Below are positions 55,333 to 64,000 of a stretch of DNA of 64,000 nt, in pieces. The DNA comes from Pelagomonas calceolata (Eukaryota; Sar; Pelagophyceae; Pelagomonadales; Pelagomonadaceae): assembly GCA_918797485.1 (NCBI GenBank), contig CAKKNE010000003.1:3100001-3164000 (forward strand). The letters are read 5' to 3'. How positions within the stretch are numbered: the stretch's first letter is position 1; each line of letters opens with the position of its first letter. The notes below the pieces were generated by a model that saw only the letters and a program-made list of their open reading frames with translations, searched no databases and was not told where the DNA came from. The translations under genes were made by a program, and so were the position numbers.

Positions 55333-56247
55333 TTAAGGAAGCCGGTCCGCGACCTCGGAGGGCTTTTCCGCGTCGGCCGCGAAGAACGCGTCGAGCGACG
55401 GCCACGCGGGCGCCCAGCCGCCGACGCGCGCCGCCGAGCGCGCGCAGTCGTAGACGCGGCCGCCGCCGGCGGGCCCGCGCCGCGGCGGCGCGTCGCCGGC
55501 GACGAACGTCGGGCGCGCGCGGTCCCGAAACAGGGGGTGCCGCGCGACGGCGTCGACGCATCCCGCGCGCGTCCGCGGGCTCCCGTCGGCGGCGAGCAGC
55601 ACCTCGTCGGCGACGCGCGCCTCGAGCGCGCGCGCCGCGAAGGCCGCCGCGTCGTCGTAGTGCAGGAAGTTGAGCAGGCTGCCGTCGCCCGCGGCCCGGA
55701 CCTCGCCCTGCTTGTACCAGTACCCGTGCGCGCCGCGGTCCCGCGTGTAGAGGCCCGCCAGCCGCACGACCGCGCCGCCCGCGGCCAGCGCGGCCCGCTC
55801 CGCGCCCAGGAGCTTGCGCGCGCGCGGCGTGTCGAGCGTCGCGCCCGCCTCGTCGACGACGCCGCCCGCGTCCTCGGCGAAGACGCCGCCCGACGACGCC
55901 ATCAGGAACGCGCCGGAGCCGTCCCAGCACGTGCGGGCGGCCTCCGTCACCTCGGCCGCGTACTCCTCGTCGCCGTACGCGCTCGGCGGCGCGCAGAAGA
56001 GGACGTTCGCGCACTTCGCGGGCGTCCCGCGCGCGGCGCGCGTCGCCGGCGTCGCGCCCAGGCGCTCGAGCTCGGCGTGCGACGCCGTCGACGCCGTCTC
56101 GCCGATGATCCGCGCGCCGGGGTGCGCCTCGCGCCACAGGCGGCACGTCGCTCGCCCCAACACGCCGCAGCCGACGACGTACAGCGACGGCGCCGCCGGC
56201 GCGGCCAGGGCGTGGGCACCGGCCATGACGAAGAGGACGTTGTGCAT
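55333..56247 (-). CDS. Atypical SDR / NAD-dependent epimerase-like protein
   Basis: From the ATG at 56247 the 304-residue protein begins MHNVLFVMAGAHALAAPAAP, signal-like, then SLYVVGCGVLGRATCRLWRE. This Rossmann loop GCGVLG fits atypical SDR proteins of the YeeZ-like kind. FCAPPSAYGDEEYAAEV, FLMASSGGVFAEDAGG and VVRLAGLYTRDRGAHGYWYK follow, and NFLHYDDAAAFAARAL closes the fold. The catalytic YxxxK is not evident. The N-terminus may direct it to the secretory route or plastid. It is convergent with the MORN gene, 7 bp apart, and divergent from the GALE-like gene. Confidence 0.82.
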   Translation of the reverse strand: MHNVLFVMAGAHALAAPAAPSLYVVGCGVLGRATCRLWREAHPGARIIGETASTASHAELERLGATPATRAARGTPAKCANVLFCAPPSAYGDEEYAAEVTEAARTCWDGSGAFLMASSGGVFAEDAGGVVDEAGATLDTPRARKLLGAERAALAAGGAVVRLAGLYTRDRGAHGYWYKQGEVRAAGDGSLLNFLHYDDAAAFAARALEARVADEVLLAADGSPRTRAGCVDAVARHPLFRDRARPTFVAGDAPPRRGPAGGGRVYDCARSAARVGGWAPAWPSLDAFFAADAEKPSEVADRLP

Positions 56248-56301
56248 CGTTGCACTGACTTTCACAATGCACTGGCTTGCACTAAAAACTTGGAAAAAAA
56301 A

Positions 56302-56323
56302 GCTAGCGCAGTAAGGCACTAGC
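56302..56323 (-). promoter_or_regulatory. Intergenic palindrome, copy 10
   Basis: GCTAGCGCAG then TAAGGCACTAGC. It lies between divergent genes, 55 bp from the SDR ATG and 155 bp from the epimerase ATG. Confidence 0.55.
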
Positions 56324-56477
56324 GACGTTTGGGAGACAGCTTGCTTGCGGTCTCTTGCTCCACAAAAAAGGGCGGGCGTTGGCTGCAGGCGTTGGGTCGC
56401 AAACGCGCTGCCAGGCTCGCGCGCGCCCGTCGACGTGCCTCGGTTGCTGCGGCACCACCCACGGCTGTGACGCGTCT

Positions 56478-57578
56478 ATGCGTTTTTGGCTGCTCGTGGT
56501 AGGCAGGATGGCGGCGGCGCTGAGCGCGCCGCACGTCGTGGTGACGGGCGGGAGCGGCTACATCGGGAGCCACACGTGCGTGAAGCTGCTCGAGGCGGGC
56601 TACCGCGTGACGGTCCTGGACAACTTGGTCAACAGCAAGGTCGAGTCGCTGCGGCGCGTCGGCGAGCTCACGGGCAAATCAGATTTGCTCGACTTCCACG
56701 AGGTGGATTTGTGCGACTACGAGAAGCTCGATTCCATACTGGCGAAGATTGCGCCCTGCCAGGCCTGCATCCACTTCGCGGGCTTAAAAGCCGTGGGCGA
56801 GTCGACGCAGAAGCCCCTCGAGTACTACGAGAACAACGTCGGCGGCACGCTCGCGCTCCTCCGGGCCATGCGCAAGCACGCGATCACGCAGATCATCTTC
56901 TCGAGCTCGGCCACGGTCTACGGCGCGGCGACGCCGCCCATCACGGAGGCGACGCCGACGGGCGGCGGCATCACGAACGCCTACGGCCGCACGAAGTACG
57001 TCATCGAGGAGATCCTCGGCGACTTCGCGCGGTCGCCGGCCGGCGCGGACTGGTCCGTGGTCCTGCTGCGCTACTTCAACCCCGTCGGGGCGCACCCGAG
57101 CGGGCGGATCGGAGAGGACCCGCAGGGCCCGCCGAACAACCTCATGCCCTACGTGGCCCAGGTCGCGGTCGGCCGCCGCGAGTTCCTCAGCGTCTACGGC
57201 GACGACTACGACACGCCCGACGGCACGGGCGTGCGCGACTACATCCACGTCGAGGACCTCGCCGTGGGGCACCTGAGCGCGCTGCGCAAGATGGAGACGA
57301 GCGCGCCGGCGCTGCGCGTCTACAACCTCGGCACGGGCAAGGGCTACTCCGTCCTCGACATGGTGCGGGCCATGGAGAAGGCCGCGGGCAAGACGATCCC
57401 CTACAAGATCGTCGCGCGGCGCCCGGGCGACGTCGCCACCGTCTACGCCGACACGAAGAAGGCGGCGGACGAGCTCGGCTGGACCGCCGAGCTGGGCCTC
57501 GACGAGATGTGCCGCGACCTCTGGACGTGGCAGAGCGCGAACCCGATGGGCTTCGTCGACGGGAGCGCCGAGCTTTAG
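56478..57578 (+). CDS. GALE: UDP-glucose/galactose 4-epimerase
   Basis: The 366-residue enzyme interconverts UDP-glucose and UDP-galactose using bound NAD+. Motifs are [20 protein letters not shown] (NAD loop), [38 protein letters not shown], the catalytic Ser in [10 protein letters not shown], the YxxxK in [14 protein letters not shown] and the sugar-binding [36 protein letters not shown] and [16 protein letters not shown] complete the family. All key residues are present. The N-terminus [20 protein letters not shown] could be a short signal; an ATG at 56508 would give a cytosolic form. Confidence 0.97.
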   Translation: MRFWLLVVGRMAAALSAPHVVVTGGSGYIGSHTCVKLLEAGYRVTVLDNLVNSKVESLRRVGELTGKSDLLDFHEVDLCDYEKLDSILAKIAPCQACIHFAGLKAVGESTQKPLEYYENNVGGTLALLRAMRKHAITQIIFSSSATVYGAATPPITEATPTGGGITNAYGRTKYVIEEILGDFARSPAGADWSVVLLRYFNPVGAHPSGRIGEDPQGPPNNLMPYVAQVAVGRREFLSVYGDDYDTPDGTGVRDYIHVEDLAVGHLSALRKMETSAPALRVYNLGTGKGYSVLDMVRAMEKAAGKTIPYKIVARRPGDVATVYADTKKAADELGWTAELGLDEMCRDLWTWQSANPMGFVDGSAEL

Positions 57579-57705
57579 GGGCGGGGGCTGTTTAAGTGTC
57601 GGTCGCGTACCTACGCACTGTCCGAGAAATGTAACCGAATGTACGTAGACGCGCCAGCGGCTCGGGGGGCGCGGTTAAAACGCGACAGAACTCACATGGC
57701 TAGAC

Positions 57706-58623
57706 TTAGGTCTCGGCCGCGTACCGCGCCGCCTCGGCGTTGTATTCCGTGAAGCCGACGACGTCGCAGAGCTCCCCGAACGGGAGGAGGAGGTCCTCGG
57801 TCGACGCGCCCCGGTCGAGCCGCGCGAGCGCCTCCAGGGACGTCCTCGTGCTGGCCGACAGGAGCGTGAGGGGGTAGGCGGCGATCGTGTAGCCCATGGC
57901 CTCGAGGTCCGCCGGCGGCAGCACCGGCGTCAGGCCCCCCTCGAGCATGTTCGCCAGCTTCCAGCCGTCCACCTCCCGGCAGTACGTCTCCATCTGCGCG
58001 ACCGACGTGGGCGCCTCGAGGAACGTGACGTCCGCGCCGACCTCCCGGAACCGCCGGCACCGGTCCAGGGCCTCGTCGAAGCCCAGGCAGGCGTTCGCGT
58101 CCGTCCGCGCGATGACCACGAGCCCGCCGCCGTGCTCGTCGCGCGCGTCGCAGGCGGCCCGCACGCGCGCGACGGCCTCGTCCCGCGGCACGACGGCCTT
58201 GACGCCCGTGTGGCCGCAGCGCTTCGGCGAGACCTGGTCCTCGATCATCACGCCCGCGGCGCCGACCTGCGCGTAGCCGCGCACCGTGCGCTTGCAGTTC
58301 ACGGCGTTGCCGTAGCCCGTGTCGCCGTCGGCGAAGAAGGGGATCGCTTTGAGGGCCGAGGCGATCATGCGCGCCGAGTCCTGCATCTCGCCGAAGCTCA
58401 GGAGTCCCGCGTCCGCGTAGCCGCGCGCCGCGGCCACGCCGAAGCCGGTCATGAACGTGAGCTCGAAGCCCGCGCGCTCGACCAGTCGCGCCGTGACGCC
58501 GTCGTAGCAGCAGGGCATGACGCTGATCTGGGGCTTTTGGAGCACCGCGCGCAGCCGGGCGGGCATCGAGGCGTCGAGCGCCGCCGCCGTGGCTGCTCCG
58601 AGGAGGCACAAGCGGTTCCGCAT
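57706..58623 (-). CDS. Isocitrate lyase/PEP mutase superfamily protein (carboxyvinyl-carboxyphosphonate phosphorylmutase-like)
   Basis: The 305-residue barrel enzyme carries PCCYDGVTARLVERAGFELT, FMTGFGVAAARGYADAG, the metal-binding IPFFADGDTGYGNAVN, the loop GVMIEDQVSPKRCGHTGVKA with the catalytic Cys in KRCGH, and VVIARTDANACLGFDEAL. This matches the 2-methylisocitrate-lyase and oxaloacetate-hydrolase branch. Specific chemistry (C-C or P-C bond cleavage) cannot be told by eye. The N-terminus MRNRLCLLGAATAAALDASM is signal-like. It is divergent from the copper ATPase gene, with palindrome copy 11 in the 124-bp spacer. Confidence 0.9.
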   Translation of the reverse strand: MRNRLCLLGAATAAALDASMPARLRAVLQKPQISVMPCCYDGVTARLVERAGFELTFMTGFGVAAARGYADAGLLSFGEMQDSARMIASALKAIPFFADGDTGYGNAVNCKRTVRGYAQVGAAGVMIEDQVSPKRCGHTGVKAVVPRDEAVARVRAACDARDEHGGGLVVIARTDANACLGFDEALDRCRRFREVGADVTFLEAPTSVAQMETYCREVDGWKLANMLEGGLTPVLPPADLEAMGYTIAAYPLTLLSASTRTSLEALARLDRGASTEDLLLPFGELCDVVGFTEYNAEAARYAAET

Positions 58624-58662
58624 TCGCTGGACAAGTTGATGGTTGTGGTAGTCAGAGCTGCA

Positions 58663-58685
58663 GCTAGCGGCAGTAAGACACTAGC
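58663..58685 (-). promoter_or_regulatory. Intergenic palindrome, copy 11
   Basis: GCTAGCGG then CAGTAAGACACTAGC. It lies in the 124-bp spacer of a divergent pair, 40 bp from one ATG and 63 bp from the other. Confidence 0.6.
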
Positions 58686-58747
58686 AAGCTCGGCCCGGGT
58701 AGAGCGCCTGACGCAGCGCGGACAGCACCGCGCCTAAGAACGCCTAC

Positions 58748-61700
58748 ATGAGCGCTGCGTCGGTCCGCCTCAGCGTGGACGGGATGACCTGCCTCCACTG
58801 CGTTGGCACGGTACAAAAGGCCTTGGAGGGCGTCGGCGGCGTGCGACGCGCCGAGGTGGATCTGGCGAGCGGCGTCGCGCGCGTCGACGCGGACGCGGAC
58901 GCGCCGCTCTCGGCGCTCGTCGCCGCCGTCGAGGCCGTCGGCTTCGGCGCCGCGGCCGCGTCTCCCGAGACGGCGACGACGACGCTCGCGGTCCGCGGCA
59001 TGACGTGCGCGCGGTGCGAGGCCTGGGTCGCCGACGCGCTCCGGGCCGTGCCCGGCGTGGCCAAGGTCGCGGTCTCCGTCGCGGACGGCGCCGCGCGCGT
59101 CGAGGCCGCGTCCGTCTCGCGCGCGGCGCTCGAGGACGCCGTGCGCCGCGCGGGCTACGCGTGCGGCGCGGACGCGGATCCGCCGGCGGAGCCGTCCCTC
59201 GAGACGCCGCTCCTGCCGCCGCCGCCCCCGACGTCCCCGACGGCCCCCACGCCCGACGCCGTCGCGCTGCGCCTGGCCGTCGACGGCATGACGTGCGGCG
59301 CGTGCGCGGCGGCCGTGACGCGCGCGCTGCGCGGCGCGCACCCGGCCGTCGCCGCCGCCGCCGCGAACTGCGTCACGGACGAGGCGACGGTGCGCTGCCC
59401 CGCGGGCGACGTGGACGCCGTCGTCCGGGCCTGCGAGGCGGCGGTGGCCCGGGCCGGCTACGCCGTGAGCCGCGTCCACCGGGCGACGGGCGACGGCGAC
59501 GCGGCGCGGCCGGACCGCGCCGAGGCCGTGTTCGTGGTGGGGGGCCTGGTGTGCGCGGCGTGCCCGCCGCGCATCGTGCGCGCCCTGGGGCTGACGGCGG
59601 GGGTACTGGAGGTGGCGGTCGAGGTGCTGCTGGAGCGCGTCCGCGTCGCGTACGACCCGGCGCGCCTGGGCGCGCAGGACATCGCGCGCAAGCTGCGCAA
59701 GCTCGGCTACGAGGCCGAGGTCGAGGGCGCGGCGAGCGCGAGCGACCGCGCGCTGGCCGGGGAGAAGGCGCGGCGGCTGGCGCGCGAGGCCGAGGTCAGG
59801 CGCTACGGGCGCGAGGCGCTGCTCGCGCTCGTGCTCGCGCTGCCCATCTTCGTCGTCGTGATGCTCCTCAAGCCGTACGGGCCGCGCGGCGTCGTCCTGG
59901 CGCTCGAGGCGAACGTGCTCGGCTCGAGGCGGCGGTACCTCGCGGCCGAGGCGCTCGGGTCGCTGCTCCTGGCGACGCCGATCCAGTTCTGGCTCGGGGC
60001 GCGGTTCTACGCGGGCGCGGTCAAGGCGCTGCGGCGGGGCTCGGCGACGATGGACACGCTCGTGGCGCTGGGCACGTCGGCGGCGTACGGGTACTCGTGC
60101 TACGCCCTGGGCGCGGCGTCGCACAACCGGCCCTGCTGCCGGAGCCACCGCACGTGCGCGATGGACGGGCACTGCTTCCACGGCCACCACTACTTCGAGA
60201 CGTCCGCGCTGCTGATCGCCTTCGTCCTGCTGGGCAAGTACCTCGAGGCGCGCGCCAAGGGCAAGACGAGCCGCGCGCTCCGGGCCCTGCTCGAGCTCCA
60301 GCCCGCGCGCGCGGTGGTGCTCTGCGACGACCAGGCGGAGACGGTCGACGCGGCGGCGCTCCGGCGCGGCGACGTGTGCCTCGTGGCGCCCGGCCTCGCG
60401 GTGCCCGCCGACGGCGTCGTCGTGCGCGGCGCGTCGACGGTCGACGAGTCGATGCTGACGGGCGAGGCGCGGCCCGTCCCCAAGAGCGCGGACCCGGAGC
60501 GAAACGCGGTCTACGGGGGCACCGTGAACCTGGGCCCGGGCGCGCTGCGCGTGCAGGTGGTGGCCGTGGGCGCCGGCCCGCGTGGAAATCAACCAGCGTG
60601 TCGAGCGCGTTGATACGCGGCCGTGCTGGCTCCGTCGAGCGGTGGGAACCGGCACCGCCACGCCATCGAGCAGGCGTCGCGTCGATGGCGTCGAGGCAAT
60701 GATTCGGCAGTGGCGACGACGCGCCGCGACAATTTGATTTCCACGCAGGCGACGACGCCGTGCTCAGCCGCATCGTGCGCCTCATCGAGGCGGCCCAGGG
60801 GTCCAAGACGCGCGTCGAGGCCCTCGCGGACGTCGTCGCGCGCTACTTCGTGCTCGGCGTCGTGGTCGTCGCGTGCGTCGCCGTGATCGTGTGGACGGCG
60901 CTCGCGGCGACGCGCGCGATCCCGCGGAGCTGGTACGAGCGCGAGGGGCCGGCGCTGTTCGGGCTCCTGTTCGGCGTGGCGGTGCTGGTCGTGGCGTGCC
61001 CCTGCGCGCTCGGGCTGGCGACGCCGACGGCGGTCATGGTCGGGACGGGCGTCGGCGCGAGGCTCGGGGTCCTGATCAAGGGCGGCCGGCCCCTCGAGGT
61101 CGCGCGCGGCGTGACCTGCGTCGTCTTCGACAAGACGGGGACGCTCACGCGGGGGCGGCCCCAGGTCGTGCGCACGGAGCTCGTCGCGGAGGACGCCGCG
61201 GCGCTGCTGGGGTGCGCCGCGGACGACGTCGCGGACGCGGTGCGCGACGCCGTCGCGGCGGCCGAGGCGAACTCGGCGCACCCGCTGGCGCGCGCGCTCG
61301 TCGACCAGGTCGACGCGAAGCGCTTCGCGTGCGAGGCCTTCGCGTCGCTGGACGGCCGGGGCGTCTCGGCGTCGCTGCGCGCCGCGGACGGGAGGGAAGT
61401 CGTGCTCCACGTGGGCACGCGCGAGTTGCTCCGGGACTGCGGGGCCCGGGCCCTGGCGCCCGCGGTCGAGGAGCGCGCGCGGAAGTGGGAGGCCGGCGGC
61501 GCGACCGTGGTCTTCGTCCACGCCGGCGCGTCGCGCCGGGTCGGCGCCGAGGCCGGGAACGGGGCGGCGCCGGGCGGCGGCGCGACGGTGGCGTTCGTCG
61601 CGATCGAGGACCGGGTCCGGGGCGACGCCGCGGCGGCGATCCGCGGGCTCCGCGCGCGCGGGGTCGACGTCTACATGCTGACGGGCGACACGGAGCGGTG

Positions 61701-62229
61701 CGCGGCGGCGGTGGCCAAGAAGTGCGGCATCCCGGACGCGTTCGCGCGCGTGCGGCCCGACGGCAAGGCCGCCGTCGTGGCGCGGCTGCAGGGCGAGGGC
61801 CGCGTCGTCATGATGGTCGGCGACGGCGTGAACGACGGGCCGGCACTCGCCCAGGCGGACGTGGGCGTCGCCATGGGCTGCGGCACGAGCCTGGCCGTCG
61901 AGGCCGCGGACGTCGTCCTCGTGCGGAACGCGCTGGCCGACGTCGACGCGGCGATCCAGATCTCGCGCGCGACCTTCGCGCGGATCCGCTCGAACCTCTT
62001 CTTCTCGCTCGTGTTCAACGGGCTCGGCGTGCCGATCGCCGCCGGTGCGCTCTTCCCGGTCCTCCGCGTGCGGCTGCCGCCCGAGGTCGCCGCGCTGGCC
62101 ATGGCGCTTAGCTCGTTCTGCGTCGTCGCGTCGTCCCTCTCCCTCAACACGTTCCGGCCCGCGCCCGGCGGCGGCGCCGCGGAGACCGGAGCGCCCGCGG
62201 CCGAGCCGCGCGTCGTCGTCGGGGCCTGA
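58748..62229 (+). CDS. P1B-type copper-transporting ATPase, two exons split by an introner
   Basis: Exons 58748-60569 and 60749-62229 give 1100 residues. Three heavy-metal domains have GMTCLHC, GMTCARC and GMTCGAC (near 11, 83 and 179), and a fourth is degenerate (GLVCAACPPR, near 264). Membrane helices include LALVLALPIFVVVMLL and LIAFVLLGKYLEARAKGKTS. The LTGEARPVPKS actuator loop is near 569, CPC in VVACPCALGLATPTAVM near 690, DKTGTLTRGRPQVV near 734 with the phosphorylated Asp, SAHPLA near 783 and MVGDGVNDGPALAQADVG near 964. CPC marks a Cu+ exporter of the ATP7/RAN1 kind. With the GC donor at 60570 the junction reads VAVGDDAVLSRIVRLIEAAQ, aligning without gap to other Cu-ATPases. A GT donor at 60582 would add four residues. 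Confidence 0.93.
60578..60748 (+). mobile_element. Introner-type element forming the intron of the Cu-ATPase gene
   Basis: The ends are CCGCGTGGAAATCAA and TTGATTTCCACGCAG, inverted repeats with one mismatch. The flanks GCGCCGGC (60570-60577) and GCGACGAC (60749-60756) match at 6 of 8 positions, a decayed target duplication. The internal stem reads CCACGCCATCGAGCAGGCG / CGCGTCGATGGCG. The deduced intron 60570-60748 begins GC (from the duplication) and ends CAG (from the element). Confidence 0.85.
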
Positions 62230-62329
62230 GGTCCTTGTGTACATAGTCATTTGTGTTTCTTTGGCACCACGTGAGATGGCGCGTTCTTCTTCTTCCTGGT
62301 ACTAATATAGAAGTAATAACAACAACGAT

Positions 62330-62485
62330 TCACTTATCCAACTTGAAAACGCACTTCTCGAACGCCCGCCGCGCGGCGGCCGCCACGACTAGCGACACGC
62401 CCATGCCGACGATCTTCGCCCGGAGCACCTTTCCGTCGGTCGGAGCGCGGGCGGCGGCGGGTCGATCGCTTGCGAAGTCTCTCAT
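62330..62485 (-). CDS. Small 51-residue putative membrane protein
   Basis: The frame runs from the ATG at 62485 to the TGA at 62330. It has a basic hydrophilic N-terminus (MRDFASDRPAAARAPTDGK), then LRAKIVGMGVSLVVAAAARR, a plausible membrane helix, and FEKCVFKLDK at the end. The size and layout resemble small mitochondrial membrane subunits, but I recognise no family. It lies between the convergent Cu-ATPase end and the METTL gene (60 bp downstream of its stop, same strand). It could instead be part of the METTL 3' UTR. Confidence 0.4.
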   Translation of the reverse strand: MRDFASDRPAAARAPTDGKVLRAKIVGMGVSLVVAAAARRAFEKCVFKLDK

Positions 62486-62545
62486 CACGATACTAGTACT
62501 ACTACTAGTAGTCTAGATAGTACGAGGCCTTACACAACGTTTTCG

Positions 62546-63778
62546 TCAAGACTGAGCGCAGCCGAGGCAGCCGCCGGCGCAGGGCCGATGATGGGCCCGG
62601 TCCGCGGAGCCGGCGGGCGGCGGCGGCGGCGGGGCGGCGGCGTCGATCGGCGGGCGCCGGACGGCCGGCGCGGCCTCGACGACGTTCGCGCGCCCCCCGA
62701 CCGAAAACAGGGGCGGCGCGCCGCGTCTGACGTACTTGCCCTGGATCCAGCGCCGTTCCATCGTGACCTTTTGCTTGCGGTTCGTGATGTCGCGCTCGAC
62801 GAAGCCGACGGCGAGCGCCTCGAAGTCCGCGTCGAACAGCGCGTCGAAGTCCGCCCGCGAGAAGTAGCGCGCGAGCGTGCCCTCGCCCCTCACGAAGCCG
62901 TCCTCCTCCGCCGTCCTCCGGTTCGGCTTCGCCTCCAGGCGCTTCTGCGCGAGGTCGCCCGCCGCGTAGTCGCGCACGAAGAGCAGGCCGCCGGGCCGCA
63001 GCAGCCGCGCGCACCGCGCGACGCACCGCGCCGCCGGCGCCCTCTCGAGCGCCGACAGCGCGAAGATGAGCGTGATCGCGTGGAGCCCGCCGATGCCTGC
63101 GTGGAAATCATGGACCTTCGCGGACCTCCACGCCATTGAGCCGACGCAGTCACGGCGACGACGTCGCGTCCATGGTCTGAAAACTCACGCCATCGAGCGT
63201 GGGGCGCCCGAAATTAGATTTCCTCACAGGCCGAGACCGGACGCGAGCGCCTCGCACGCCGCCCAGGCCGCGTCGCCCTCCGCGGCGCCGGCGTCCGCCA
63301 CCCAGGCGTGGCAGCGGCGCGCCCGCGACCGGAGCTGCGCCGCGTACTCGGGCCTCTCCCTCAGGATGCCGATCGCCTCCGCGCTGAAGTCCGCGCACAG
63401 CAGGAACAGGTCCGGGTTCGCCCGCAGCAGCGGGAAGGCCGCCGCGCCGCAGCCGCAGCCCGCCTCGAGGCCCACGACGCCGCAGCCCGCGAGCTCGCGC
63501 GCGGCCGGGAACGCGTCGCTCCGGTCGACCGCCTCGCCGTCGCTCTCGAGCGGCGCCTGGTGGCGGAGCGGGTCCGCCCGCACGGCGGCCGGCATCAGCT
63601 CGGGCAGCTCGCGCCGCAGCCAGTGCCGGTCCTTGTAGAAGCGGCCACCCCGCCGCGCGTAGAAGTCGTCCCAGTGCACGTCGAGGGGCGCGTCGCGCGG
63701 GACCTTGGGCCGCTTCGGCTTGCGCGGCTGGCGGCCCCGCGCGGGCGGGTCGCCCGGGCGGCGCGGCGTGCGAGGCAT
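62546..63778 (-). CDS. METTL2/6-type tRNA N3-methylcytidine methyltransferase, two exons split by an introner
   Basis: Exons 63778-63238 and 63096-62546 give 363 residues. The N-terminal motif WDDFYARRGGRFYKDRHWLR is diagnostic of the METTL2/6/8 (Trm140) family, which makes m3C32 in the anticodon loop of tRNA-Ser/Thr/Arg. The SAM-binding part reads VVGLEAGCGCGAAAFPLLRA and LCADFSAEAIGILRERPEY. Exon 2 continues HAITLIFALSALERAPAARC, LRPGGLLFVRDYAAGDLAQK and TLARYFSRADFDALF. The frame is kept only if the donor is the GT at 63237, giving LASGIGGLHAITLIF; the stronger-looking GTGAGG at 63227 shifts the frame. A Pro/Ala-rich tail ends in CAGGCLGCAQS. The start is the ATG at 63778; the upstream TTG-initiated part is ignored. 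Confidence 0.88.
63097..63229 (-). mobile_element. Introner-type element forming the intron of the METTL gene
   Basis: On the coding (minus) strand the ends are CTGTGAGGAAATCTAAT and ATGATTTCCACGCAG. The duplications are GTCTCGGC (63237-63230) and GCATCGGC (63096-63089), 6 of 8 identical. The interior shares the CCACGCCAT(C/T)GAGC and GTCGCGTC(C/G)ATGG stem with the 52001 copy, including CGTGGGGCGCCCGAAATT. The deduced 141-base intron starts GT (duplication) and ends CAG (element). Confidence 0.85.
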
Positions 63779-64000
63779 CAGTGGCAGTGCTTGGCTTGCA
63801 GTGGCCGCACCGAGCTTTTTTAGCAAGCTGACGCGGGCACACGAGCTGTGGTTTGGCGGAGGTTTTATAAGAGGGATCCTTGCGCTCGTGCGCGCTGCTT
63901 GATTGTTGCAGGGGCAGTGTTTACGCCAGTCGTACCGACTAGCTCCCCCGGACCCGGCACACCTATTAAATAAGCCGACAACCCGCGACCTGGGAGGCTC
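63779..64000. other. Upstream region of METTL gene, window end
   Basis: Presumed promoter of the METTL gene. TTTTATAAGAGGGATCC near 63863 is TATA-like. No gene is seen before the window ends. Confidence 0.35.

Noticed and set aside
60582-60748. The GT at 60582 as the Cu-ATPase intron donor
   Set aside because: It keeps the frame but inserts four residues (AGPR) in a conserved region; the GC at 60570 gives an ungapped alignment. Kept as an alternative only.
1-64000. tRNA, rRNA or spliceosomal RNA genes
   Set aside because: I looked for B-box-like GGTTCGA motifs and known snRNA starts in the gaps and found nothing convincing. A covariance-model search would be needed to exclude small RNAs.
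1-64000. Retroelements, virus-like elements or CRISPR arrays
   Set aside because: No reverse transcriptase, integrase, capsid or Cas-like frame was seen, and no regularly spaced repeats.

Overview
This window is nuclear DNA from a very GC-rich, gene-dense eukaryotic alga. The best guess is a pelagophyte (stramenopile) close to Aureococcus anophagefferens. Three things point there. Several proteins carry secondary-plastid targeting (signal peptide, ASA-W or LAP-type cleavage motif, then a Tat or lumen signal). There is a MYND + RING-variant + TPR protein of a type I associate with that genus. And short intron-making transposons ('introners') are present, which are published for Aureococcus and Micromonas. 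Most genes are single long open frames; the only introns I can support are introners. I see no rRNA, tRNA, CRISPR, retroelement or virus-like element.

Layout. 0-4.5 kb: an ankyrin fragment, a MYND/RINGv/TPR gene with an in-frame stop, a GT61 fragment, a J-domain protein and an RluA-type pseudouridine synthase. 4.8-20.3 kb: a divergent PARP-fold protein and a 4496-residue intronless midasin (MDN1/Rea1). 20.3-28.4 kb: a cyclophilin with a degenerate active site, complex I NDUFS4, a SUMO-fold protein split by an introner, mevalonate diphosphate decarboxylase with a possible tail anchor, an enoyl-CoA hydratase and a START-like protein. 28.7-40.2 kb: a polycystin-type channel, a SUMO-fold protein ending in a CaaX box, RPB9, a divergent plastid pair (ferredoxin-thioredoxin reductase variable chain and a PsbP-like protein), an EXO1/FEN-like nuclease, a C2/PPxY protein, a prolyl 4-hydroxylase and MRE11. 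40.6-51 kb: a plastid protein with FG-type repeats, a lumenal exported protein, an F-box-like protein, a histidine acid phosphatase, a PPR protein and a PDZ protein. 51.4-64 kb: a damaged glycosyltransferase-like gene carrying a fresh introner, a GMC oxidoreductase, a MORN protein, an atypical SDR, UDP-galactose 4-epimerase, an isocitrate-lyase-superfamily enzyme, a P1B copper ATPase and a METTL2/6-type tRNA methyltransferase. The last two are each split by an introner.

Two themes run across the window. First, four introner-type elements share terminal repeats (CTGCGTGGAAATC...) and an internal stem. In the three spliceable cases the acceptor CAG is the end of the element, and the donor is the first two bases of the upstream 8-bp target duplication, so splicing restores the old reading frame exactly. 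Second, a 22-24 bp imperfect palindrome (arms GCTAGTG and CCGCTAGC around CTTACAGG) recurs about eleven times, only in intergenic DNA and nearly always between divergent genes 40-370 bp from start codons. It looks like an undescribed promoter element or the footprint of a tiny repeat. Starts given here use the first in-frame ATG that fits the family.
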